A stretch of 50,201 bases of DNA from Bacillota bacterium (lineage in GTDB: Bacteria; Sysuimicrobiota; Sysuimicrobiia; Sysuimicrobiales; Segetimicrobiaceae): assembly GCA_021324975.1 (NCBI GenBank), contig JAJPIA010000091.1:1-50201 (forward strand). Reading direction: 5' to 3'. Below, piece after piece: positions 25,499-32,292 of the stretch. A model generated the notes under the pieces. It searched no databases and was not told where the DNA came from. It saw only the letters and a list, made by a program, of their open reading frames with translations. Made by a program: the position numbers and the translations under genes. The stretch's first letter is position 1; each line of letters opens with the position of its first letter.

Positions 25499-26638
25499 CT
25501 AGAGTCGTGACGAAGCCTCTGGCATGCTAATTGTCTCCCGGATGCGGGCCGCGACGATGTCCTCGTCGCCCACCGTGAGCCCTTGGGTGGTCACCACGAT
25601 ATCGCGTCCTACTGGCAACACGCGCACCGACGGATTCCCTTCTTTGAGCCGACGAACAATGTCATCTCTGCTCATGGGAAGCGCCGGGAGGATCCTGAGC
25701 AGCACCCTTGGGACGTCGAATGGATGAAGCTCTGCTTCGTCACGAACTCCGACGATTCGCTCAGCGCTAATCCCAGGGATATCTGCTAACGCTTTGATGA
25801 TATTTGCGACCTGGCGATCGCGAGCAGCGAATTCTGCCGTGAAGTCCCGGGACAAATATCGTTCCACCGCGACGACCAATCCGGCAATCTCTTCCTTCCC
25901 AATCTTCATGGGCCGCCCGATCGCGTAGTTCGGAAAAGCGTTCAGGGCGCAAGCCTCGATGAGCGCCCGCTTCCCTAAGATTAATCCGGATCCCTGAGGA
26001 CCACCGATAGCCTTGCCCCCGCTGAAGATGACCAAGTCCGCTCCTTCATCCGTATAGCGCCTCAAGTTGGCTGCCGGGGGCAACTCATCGGCGGCGTCGA
26101 CGACGACCGGCACACCTGCCTTATGCGCGATGTCGCATACTTCCGGCAGGGGTAGCGAGTTCGTGCGTGCATACGCGACGAAGTAAACGACAGCTGCGGT
26201 TCTGTCGGAAATTGCGTCCTGCAACTCCCACGCGTGAGTCTCGCGGGCTAATCCGATCTCGACAAGCTTCGCGCCTGCCTGGCGAACGCAAGAGTCGTAA
26301 TGATTTCGCTGCTGGCGATGCACGATTACCTCACTCCTCATTTCCCGAGTGTCTGGCAACCGCGAGATCTTCGCCGGGTCTGTTCCGGTGATGCACGCCG
26401 CGGTAGATACTACTAACCCCGCGGCGGCCCCCGATGTGATGAAGGCAGCGTCGACGCCGATCAGGTTCGCAAGATGCTGTCCGCTTCTTGCGAGAAGGTC
26501 AGAGATGTCAACGTAGCATTCCGCGGCCTCCACCATGGCAGCCAAGACCTCTGGAGCCATCAGCGAGCCGCCAATTTTGCTAATTGATCCCTGCGCGTTG
26601 ACGATCTCTCGTAACCCCAGACGTTCATAGATGTGCAT
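25499..26638 (-). CDS. SelA-like PLP-dependent enzyme (paralogue 1)
   Basis: A 379-residue SelA/DgaE-like PLP enzyme. K209 in FSGGKAIGGPQGSG is the cofactor lysine and D181 in VVVDAADELPP its partner. The start IYERLGLREIVNAQGSISKIGG aligns with paralogue 2, but the two differ through much of their length, so the duplication is not recent. GGGAG lies five bases before the ATG. It is the first gene of the leftward cluster, 21 bases ahead of the D-aminopeptidase gene, so the two are surely cotranscribed. An ammonia-lyase or other elimination on a D-amino acid or amino sugar would fit the family and context; Sec-tRNA synthesis would not. Confidence 0.82.
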   Translation of the reverse strand: MHIYERLGLREIVNAQGSISKIGGSLMAPEVLAAMVEAAECYVDISDLLARSGQHLANLIGVDAAFITSGAAAGLVVSTAACITGTDPAKISRLPDTREMRSEVIVHRQQRNHYDSCVRQAGAKLVEIGLARETHAWELQDAISDRTAAVVYFVAYARTNSLPLPEVCDIAHKAGVPVVVDAADELPPAANLRRYTDEGADLVIFSGGKAIGGPQGSGLILGKRALIEACALNAFPNYAIGRPMKIGKEEIAGLVVAVERYLSRDFTAEFAARDRQVANIIKALADIPGISAERIVGVRDEAELHPFDVPRVLLRILPALPMSRDDIVRRLKEGNPSVRVLPVGRDIVVTTQGLTVGDEDIVAARIRETISMPEASSRL

Positions 26639-27009
26639 CGTCGCTCCCTCTTCTCCGCACCGTGTATTTTGGCATCAGGGTGGCGTGTTCCATCGAAACT
26701 CGATCAGAAGACCCCCAGCATCGCCGACCAACACCTCATGGATGCCTAAGCCGGGCGGATCATGACGACGATCGTAATTGCCTGAGAAATGCGGCACGTC
26801 GCCGCCCAGCCGCTAGGCATGCGATTCCAATCGAGCTCTTGCACCCGATCCGTGACCTCACACAGGCGATTCTCTGTTTGTAGACATGTAAACGGCCGCC
26901 GCTCTATTACCGCGTATGTTCTCGTCTTGCTACGCCTTGTCCTATAAGGCTTTGCGCCCGGGTGTCGTGCTACGGCATATCGTCGAATATCCCCTCGTAC
27001 CACCCCGCA

Positions 27010-27030
27010 GAATAGCAAGAGAATAGCAAA
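27010..27030 (+). repeat. GAATAGCA-type repeat, copy 1
   Basis: GAATAGCA, a 3-base spacer and GAATAGCAAA form a doubled motif that recurs imperfectly at 28920-28940. The copies bracket the HxlR and integrase remnants and the DJ-1/YciI pair. They may be old integrase arm or attachment sites. Confidence 0.4.
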
Positions 27031-27255
27031 CCGGTGCTGCCGGGGAGCTGCCCAGACGGGGCTCCCCTGCTCCTCTGATCGTTGGCATCAGAGAAGGGCG
27101 TGGCGGCGTTCGTGCCAAGAGGGGGATTCCTGATTTGGCGACCTGGCCCGCCGTGCCGTTTGTCGCCTGAGGCGTCCGGAATCGAAACCCGCGCCCTCCT
27201 GAGTGCAGGGTATCCTCTCCGAACGTTCGGTTTCTTGATCGTTGCTGTAATGCAC

Positions 27256-27339
27256 AGTGATCCGCCACTTGTTGGACAGAAGGTCGATCGCCTCCCGCGA
27301 CTGCAAGGCGTGCCGTCCAGTACCGACAGGTTCCCGCAC
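27256..27339 (-). pseudogene. Possible HxlR-type regulator remnant
   Basis: The minus strand reads ALQSREAIDLLSNKWRITV, close to the helix that opens HxlR winged-helix regulators (ALDLLSGKWTLLIL). After this the expected HTH sequence is absent in every frame, so only the start of the gene seems to survive. HxlR regulators are often divergent from DJ-1/PfpI or YciI genes, which is the arrangement here. The match is short and could be chance. Confidence 0.35.
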
Positions 27340-27454
27340 GGACCACCTCGCTTACCCAAAAGTAAGTCCGTAACCACGCGGTGCGTAGCAAGACATCGGA
27401 TTGCCTTGTTATGATCCGCACGCGCTTACTCCTGTGGGTCCGGAGGTCAGGCAA

Positions 27455-28201
27455 ATGGCCGAAAGCGTCGATGTCTTGCATCCCGAAGAGCCGAAGCGCG
27501 TGCTGGTCGTCGCGTCGAATCCGGCGGTCTCGAAGCAGACCGGGTGGACGATCGGCTTTTGGTGGGCGGAACTCACGCATCCCTATGTCGAGTTGATGGA
27601 GCACGGGTACCGCGTCGAGGTCGCGAGTCCCGACGGCGGCAAGCTCGAAGGGGATGACTGGAGCGACCCGCGCGACAAAAGCGCATACTCCGCGCACGAC
27701 CTGATCAGCCTAGGATTCATTAATTCGCCGGAACACCGGAAACTGACCGACGACTCCAAACCGATCCGCGACGTCCGCGTTGGAGAATACGATGCCGTGC
27801 TCTTCGTCGGCGGCCAAGGCCCGATGTACACGTTCTTCAACGACGAGCGGGTGCACAAACTCGCCGCGGATTTCTACGAGGCCGGCAAGATTACCGCGGT
27901 GATCTGCCACGCCACCTGTATGCTGCTGAAGGTCAGGCTGTCGAATGGCAAACTGCTCGTCGACGGGAAAACGTGGACGGGCTTCGCCAACTCCGAGGAA
28001 CAATACGCGGACGAGCTCGTCGGCCGGCGCATTCAGCCGTTTCGGATCGAGGACGAGGCCAAGAAGATCCCCAACACCAACTTCATCGTGCAGGGCCGGT
28101 TCAAGGCGCACGCTGTCCGCGACGGGAATCTCATCACCGGACAGCAGCAGTATTCGGGAACTGCCGCCGCGCGCCTCATAATCGAGGCCCTCGGTGTCTA
28201 A
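27455..28201 (+). CDS. DJ-1/PfpI family class I glutamine amidotransferase-like protein
   Basis: A 248-residue DJ-1/PfpI protein of the Hsp31-like group. The nucleophile cysteine is C151, followed by H152, in AVICHATCML; the partner glutamate is E40 in FWWAELTHPY. VLFVGGQGPMYTF precedes the elbow. Members act as glyoxalase III, protein deglycase or chaperone. I start at ATG 27455 because GGAGG lies 8 bases upstream; earlier in-frame codons have no such site. The YciI-family gene begins 15 bases after its stop, so they form a two-gene operon that a divergent HxlR regulator, now degraded, may once have controlled. Confidence 0.88.
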   Translation: MAESVDVLHPEEPKRVLVVASNPAVSKQTGWTIGFWWAELTHPYVELMEHGYRVEVASPDGGKLEGDDWSDPRDKSAYSAHDLISLGFINSPEHRKLTDDSKPIRDVRVGEYDAVLFVGGQGPMYTFFNDERVHKLAADFYEAGKITAVICHATCMLLKVRLSNGKLLVDGKTWTGFANSEEQYADELVGRRIQPFRIEDEAKKIPNTNFIVQGRFKAHAVRDGNLITGQQQYSGTAAARLIIEALGV

Positions 28202-28216
28202 CACGGAGATGCCGCC

Positions 28217-28531
28217 ATGGCCTACTTTCTTTACAAGTTGATCCCGCCGCGCCCGGCTTTTCCGGACGGCATGTCCGATGCCGAGAGCGCGATCATGCAG
28301 CGGCACTTCGCGTACTGGGCGGCGCACGTTGAGAGCGGGACCGCGGTCGTCTTCGGGCCGGTCGTCGATCCCAGTGGCAACTACGCCATCGCCGTTCTCG
28401 AACTTGAGGACGGCGCAGACCCCAGCGCGCTAGGAGTGGAAGATCCGGCGATAACGGCCAATGCCGGCTTTCGCTTTGAAGTCCATCCTATGCCGCAGAT
28501 AACGAAGGCCGGTGCCCCGAGCCGGCGTTAA
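28217..28531 (+). CDS. YciI-related domain protein
   Basis: A 104-residue ferredoxin-like-fold protein of the YciI family. The family histidine lies in MQRHFAYWAAHVESG (about 27-41), followed by VVFGPVVDPSGNYAIAVLELED and the FRFEVHPM strand. YciI-type domains are found in small dehydrochlorinase-like or dimeric alpha-beta barrel proteins of mostly unknown function. GGAG lies 8 bases before the ATG. It is cotranscribed with the DJ-1-type gene, so a role in handling reactive carbonyls or similar stress is possible. Confidence 0.8.
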   Translation: MAYFLYKLIPPRPAFPDGMSDAESAIMQRHFAYWAAHVESGTAVVFGPVVDPSGNYAIAVLELEDGADPSALGVEDPAITANAGFRFEVHPMPQITKAGAPSRR

Positions 28532-28649
28532 CGAACGCCCCTGACACCGGCGTGACGCGATCACAATCCCGGAGGAAGGGTGGGCACGTCATGTTCTGCG
28601 CAACGGTGCTCTACCCGTGCAAAGAAGGCGTCAGTTTTGACCTTGCGCA

Positions 28650-28872
28650 TTGCATTACTGCCTGTACCTGCTCATTGCATACACTGGCGCGCCGCCGGGG
28701 GAGGCGCTGGCGCTTAAGTGGCCCGCAGTAAACCTCACGCTCGGCGAGGTCACGTTACGCGAAAAGCTCTACCGGCTCGGCAAGCAGCAGATATGGGGCC
28801 CGACAAAATCCACCGGCAGGATGTGGTGCCGATCCCGCCCGCGCTGGTCGAGGAACTACGACCCGGCAGGCC
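28650..28872 (+). pseudogene. Tyrosine recombinase (integrase) fragment
   Basis: LYLLIAYTGAPPGEALALKWPAVNL followed by VTLREKLYRLGKQQ matches the start of the integrase catalytic domain (TGLRRGELLALRWSDVDL). The frame then shifts near 28800 to GPDKIHRQDVVPIPPALVEELR, which continues the same domain. The first catalytic arginine is replaced by proline, and the N-terminal and C-terminal parts are missing. The fragment points at the 3' end of tRNA-Ala about 140 bases away, the usual place for an element integrated at a tRNA gene. The rest of 28532-29010 holds only the repeat at 28920 and the terminator at 28983. Confidence 0.75.
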
Positions 28873-28919
28873 GTAAACGCCCTGGCCGACCGGCTCCTCG
28901 CGGGCCAGCCTACAGCGGA

Positions 28920-28940
28920 GAATAGCAGGGAATGGCAAAA
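28920..28940 (+). repeat. GAATAGCA-type repeat, copy 2
   Basis: GAATAGCA, GG and GAATGGCAAAA repeat the motif seen at 27010-27030, with one substitution and a shorter spacer. This copy lies between the integrase fragment and tRNA-Ala. Confidence 0.4.
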
Positions 28941-28982
28941 TGGCTGTGATGGGACGCTCAGCGTTCGGAGAGGATCGAGCCG

Positions 28983-29005
28983 AAACCGTTGCGCTGCAAC
29001 GGTTT
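28983..29005 (-). terminator. Terminator hairpin of tRNA-Ala
   Basis: A perfect 10-bp stem (AAACCGTTGC with GCAACGGTTT) around a 3-base loop lies 5 bases downstream of the tRNA 3' end. On the minus strand the stem ends in TTT. Confidence 0.65.
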
Positions 29006-29010
29006 GAGCC

Positions 29011-29085
29011 TGGTGGAGACGAGGGGATTCGAACCCCCGACCCCCTGCTTGCAAAGCAGGTGCTCTCCCGCTGAGCTACGTCCCC
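29011..29085 (-). tRNA. tRNA-Ala (UGC anticodon)
   Basis: The minus strand gives a complete cloverleaf of 75 bases including encoded CCA. The acceptor arm is GGGGACG with CGTCTCC, including the G3-U70 pair that identifies tRNA-Ala. The D arm is GCTCAGCGGGAGAGC, the anticodon arm CTGCTTTGCAAGCAG and the T arm GGGGGTTCGAATCCCC. Confidence 0.97.
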
Positions 29086-29232
29086 ATATTTTTCGCGGGT
29101 TTGCGCGGATTCCCAAAAAGGCCCGAGACGCCGTTCCCGTCCGGTCAATTGTCGCACCTCCCGCCTCGTTCGTCCAGAGGTAGTTGATTAAGGTCACCGA
29201 AATCCTCCGGCGTCGGCACGGGAGGATGCCAC

Positions 29233-29872
29233 GTGAGACGAGCGCTGGCTAACGCCGCGAACACGGTTCTGCCGGAATCAATTGTGGCGATCCTCGCCGT
29301 CGTGCGGCGACACAAACGGGAAACGGGGGCGTTTCCCAACCTGCTGCGCCCGACAACGTTCAACGAGAAGCTCATCCACCGCATGCTCTTTGATCATCGC
29401 CCGATTTGGACGCAACTGCAGGACAAGTTGGCGGCGCGCGAGTACGTCAAAGCACGAATCGGAGCTGAACCGCTCACGCAACTGTACTGGGTGACGGCCG
29501 ATCCGGCCAACATCCCATTTGACGAGCTGCCCGACAGTTTTGTGACAAAACCCAATCATACTCCGGGCGCGTCGCGCTGGTACCAGACAAAGCACAACTA
29601 GACCGGATCCGACCCAGCGTCTCAGGAATCTACGCGCGCCGGATGAGGTCGATCGCGGTCTGGATCCGCCATTGCACCTGTCGACGATGATCGAGTACGC
29701 GGAAGCCTTGGGACGTGGTCTCGATTACATTCGGGTGGACCTGTACGACACCCCGAACAAAGTGTACTTTGGCGAGCTGACGCCAACGCCCGCCGGCGGG
29801 ACAGAACCGTTCGAGCCACGCGCTCTCGACGGCTTTCTTGGAAGGCTCTGGCCTCGATGCGTGCACCCGTGA
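29233..29872 (+). pseudogene. Decayed TupA-like ATP-grasp gene
   Basis: The first frame encodes about 120 residues, with RPTTFNEKLIHRMLFDHR, LAAREYVKARIGAEPL and LPDSFVTKPNH. These match the N-terminal part of TupA-like ATP-grasp proteins, which act in polysaccharide or teichuronopeptide synthesis. It stops at 29601. About 70 bases later another frame encodes the C-terminal part: IEYAEALGRGLDYIRVDLYD and KVYFGELTPTPAGG, up to 29872. Roughly 100 middle residues, with much of the ATP site, are missing. The start GTG still has GGGAGG upstream. One internal deletion plus drift explains it. The remainder up to 30077 shows no gene. Confidence 0.75.
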
Positions 29873-30077
29873 CCTGGGCCCAGCGCGCGGCGAAGCTCGC
29901 GGTCGCGCGCAGACACCCGACGGTACGCTGCCCCAGACGACGTGCGGCACGATCGTGCCCGGCCGGTGGCTCGCGATGCTCGACGCTCCGCCGCCCGGGG
30001 CGCGGACCGCCCAGCACCGCCTGCCGGCCAGGACTCCCCAGGTCGGCCCACGAACTTTTGGGCGTGTATCGATCGCA

Positions 30078-31307
30078 ATGAGCGAGCACCCGCCGTCCTC
30101 TGCGCCGGCTCCCGTCCGCCCCGCGCAGGCGCCACGCATTCGTATCTCGCCGTTGGACCTGCGCGTCGCCCTCCTCGGCGCCGCAGGGTTTCTCATCGCC
30201 ATCTCGTGGCAGTTCGTCCTGCCCATCCTTCCGGTCCGCCTGTCGCGCATCGGTTACTCGGCGGCGCAAATCGGGACGCTTGTGAGCTTGCTGAGCCTGG
30301 CGATGGGGATCGTCGAGTTGGAAGTGGGCCGGATCGCCGGCGTGCTGGGCGCCCGCCGGACGTTGGCGACTGGATTGGTGGTCAACGCGGCCGCCATGGC
30401 GTGGATCGTGCTAACGCGGGCCCCCCTGGGCGTGGCCGTCGGTCTCATCGGCGTGGGCATGGCGCGTGCCGCGATGTGGTCGCCGCTGCATGCGGCCGTC
30501 GCGGCGACGGCGTCCGAGGAAACGCGCGGCCGCGCGTTCAGCGTCTTCTGGTTCCTCACGTCCGTCGCATTTCTCGCCGGACCGGCCATCGGCGGCAGCG
30601 TGGCGGCCCAGTTCGGCATCCGGATGAGTTTTTTTGTCGGCGCCGCCGTCAGCCTCCTGACGCTGGCGGTGATCGTGCCCATCACGGAGTCACGGCCGGC
30701 CGTCGTGCGGGCTCGTCCCGCCGCCGCAAGCTGGGAGGTCCTTCGCGATCCGATCGTGCGCCGGCTGTGCCTGGCCAATCACTTCTTCTATGCGATCTCG
30801 GGGATCTGGTCGACGTTCGTTCCGCTCTATATGGTGCACCTCAAGCTCTCCGTCGCGACGATCGGCTGGCTGTTCACGGTGCAGGGCCTGATGTACGCGC
30901 TCGTGCAGCTTCCCACCGGGCGCGTCGCGGACCGCGTCGGTCCGGAGCGGCTGATCCTGCCGGGGGTCATCGGACGAGCCGCGATCCTCGCCCTGTGCCC
31001 GTTGCTGCACGGCGCGGGGCCGCTGTTGCTGGCGGCCGCCGCCTTTGGGATCGCGGGCGGGATGATCCCGGTCACGTTCACGATGCTCATTGCACGTTTC
31101 AGCTCTCGAGAACACTACACGAGCGCCATGGGCGTGTACAACAGCTCGGGTGACCTTGGATTCTTCGTGGGCCCGTTCCTCGGCGGCGCCGCGGCGCTGC
31201 TCGGCATCGTCGCTCCATTTGTGCTGGCGTTTCCGCTCGGCGCATTCGGTGTCGCGATGGCGCTGCGCGGCATCGCGGCGGTGAGACGCGCCGACCAGGA
31301 AGTGTGA
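30078..31307 (+). CDS. Major facilitator superfamily transporter
   Basis: A 409-residue membrane protein with about 12 hydrophobic segments, a size and pattern typical of MFS drug or sugar-efflux carriers. The loop between helices 2 and 3 reads GRIAGVLGARRTLATG, and the corresponding loop in the second half is GRVADRVGPERLILPG, the usual MFS signature pair. The central cytoplasmic loop (about 195-215) is basic and proline-rich. The frame is open for 80 codons upstream, but that sequence has odd composition and overlaps the ATP-grasp relic. I start at the ATG before the proline-rich N-terminal tail. The ribosome binding site is weak. The substrate cannot be predicted. Confidence 0.83.
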   Translation: MSEHPPSSAPAPVRPAQAPRIRISPLDLRVALLGAAGFLIAISWQFVLPILPVRLSRIGYSAAQIGTLVSLLSLAMGIVELEVGRIAGVLGARRTLATGLVVNAAAMAWIVLTRAPLGVAVGLIGVGMARAAMWSPLHAAVAATASEETRGRAFSVFWFLTSVAFLAGPAIGGSVAAQFGIRMSFFVGAAVSLLTLAVIVPITESRPAVVRARPAAASWEVLRDPIVRRLCLANHFFYAISGIWSTFVPLYMVHLKLSVATIGWLFTVQGLMYALVQLPTGRVADRVGPERLILPGVIGRAAILALCPLLHGAGPLLLAAAAFGIAGGMIPVTFTMLIARFSSREHYTSAMGVYNSSGDLGFFVGPFLGGAAALLGIVAPFVLAFPLGAFGVAMALRGIAAVRRADQEV

Positions 31308-31314
31308 GAGATGC

Positions 31315-31320
31315 TATACT
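31315..31320 (+). promoter_or_regulatory. -10 box of tRNA-Ser
   Basis: TATACT ends 6 bases before the mature tRNA 5' end, so transcription would begin at the tRNA itself. A weak -35 (CCGACC) lies 18 bases further upstream, inside the end of the MFS gene. Confidence 0.5.
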
Positions 31321-31326
31321 GCGCGC

Positions 31327-31414
31327 GGAGGGATGGCAGAGCGGCCGATTGCGGCGGTCTTGAAAACCGCTAGGGGGCAACCCCTCGGGAGTTCGAATCT
31401 CCCTCCCTCCGCCA
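31327..31414 (+). tRNA. tRNA-Ser (UGA anticodon)
   Basis: A complete 88-base class II tRNA with a long variable arm (TAGGGGGCAACCCCTC). The acceptor is GGAGGGA with TCCCTCC, the anticodon loop is TCTTGAAAA with anticodon TGA, the T arm is GGGAGTTCGAATCTCCC, and the gene ends in GCCA with CCA encoded. The 263 bases that follow contain a CCGCCGC/GCGGCGG hairpin near 31632-31648 but no gene. Confidence 0.97.
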
Positions 31415-31677
31415 CGCCGCTCTCCGCATCCGACCACGGCATGCCGCGACCCCTGCCCCCTCGACCGGATGTGTCTACGTCATGGCTATGCATCTTGAAC
31501 GCCCCAGGATGGGCGGCGTGCCACAGCAACCCTGGGACACCCGCACAGCCACCCCTTCCCACTGGGGCAACGTGGCATGTGGAGGGACCTGCTCCTTTAT
31601 CCCGAAGCCCTGGGCGCAGGATCTCGGACTCGCCGCCGCATGGCGGCGGACCGTCTCGGGTAATCGGGAGGAACGTC

Positions 31678-31920
31678 ATGGAAGACAAGGATGTCATCGG
31701 CCACATCAATCAGCTCGCTCACGAGGAGCACACGTTGTGGGAGAAAGAGTCGAAGGGTGGCGCGACCGACGCCGACCGGTCACGCCTCCGGCAGATCCAG
31801 GTCACCCTGGACCAGTGTTGGGACTACCTGAATCAGCGCCGCGCGCTGCGCGACGCACGCCTCAATCCTGAGGATGCGAAGGTACGGGACGCCAATACCG
31901 TGGAGCGATATCAAGAGTGA
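31678..31920 (+). CDS. DUF2630 family protein
   Basis: An 80-residue mostly helical acidic protein. The opening DKDVIGHINQLAHEEHTLW and the central SRLRQIQVTLDQCWDYLNQRRALR match DUF2630, a small family of unknown function best known from Actinomycetota and Chloroflexota. The ATG has GGGAGG 7 bases upstream. A longer frame begins at 31333 but runs through tRNA-Ser and cannot be the gene. It stands alone between tRNA-Ser and the small protein at 32128. Confidence 0.8.
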   Translation: MEDKDVIGHINQLAHEEHTLWEKESKGGATDADRSRLRQIQVTLDQCWDYLNQRRALRDARLNPEDAKVRDANTVERYQE

Positions 31921-32127
31921 GAACACAGAGAACGGCACGCCCGTGGCTTGTCCGACGCCTGCGGCAAGCGTGACCACCTCGCGGCCGGCCGACGTCGAAG
32001 CGGCATCGAATCTTGCGTAATCTTGCTCCGAATTTCGCCTGACCCTCCCTGTGCAGACGCGCCCGCGAAGTGTATAGTGGTGTGTCCGACACCACCCACC
32101 GAGACACGGGGCACGAGGGGGACATGG

Positions 32128-32292
32128 ATGGCAAGCCGGCGTCACTATGTCGAAGTTCGGGTACTCTACGGAAAGGATGTCGCCGCGGAACTGAATGCCT
32201 GGGCGGCCAAAGGCTACAAGGTCGTCGTCGCCACCGGGGACCGGATTATCATGGAGACGAAGGTGCGGAACCGAGAGGACGAGGACGAGTAG
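32128..32292 (+). CDS. Small conserved-looking protein, possibly DUF4177-like
   Basis: A 54-residue protein with ATG preceded by AGGGGG at a normal distance. The core HYVEVRVLYGKDVAAELNAW followed by AAKGYKVVVATGDRIIME has the strand-helix-strand shape of DUF4177-type proteins (LN...GYKVV), but the match is weak. The tail is highly charged (RNREDEDE). Its last 44 bases overlap the 3' end of the convergent sensor gene. I would not assign a function. Confidence 0.55.
   Translation: MASRRHYVEVRVLYGKDVAAELNAWAAKGYKVVVATGDRIIMETKVRNREDEDE

Larger units (their letters stand above)
26639..27454. other. Intergenic region with remnants, no intact gene
   Basis: About 800 bases separate the SelA-like gene from the DJ-1-type gene. 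No intact gene is supported. The stretch holds a doubled GAATAGCA sequence at 27010-27030, a tRNA-like segment at 27171-27220 on the minus strand, and the head of a degraded HxlR-like regulator at 27256-27339. A short inverted repeat CTTAC-6-GTAAG lies near 27353-27368. Promoters for both flanking units must be here, but none is clear. Confidence 0.5.

Noticed and set aside
19560-26638. Selenocysteine synthesis role for the SelA-like genes
   Set aside because: No selB, selD or tRNA-Sec is visible and the neighbours are peptide-catabolic; the family also contains ammonia-lyases.
27010-28940. Doubled GAATAGCA motif as a CRISPR array
   Set aside because: There are only two imperfect doublets almost 2 kb apart, without regular spacers, and there are no cas genes.
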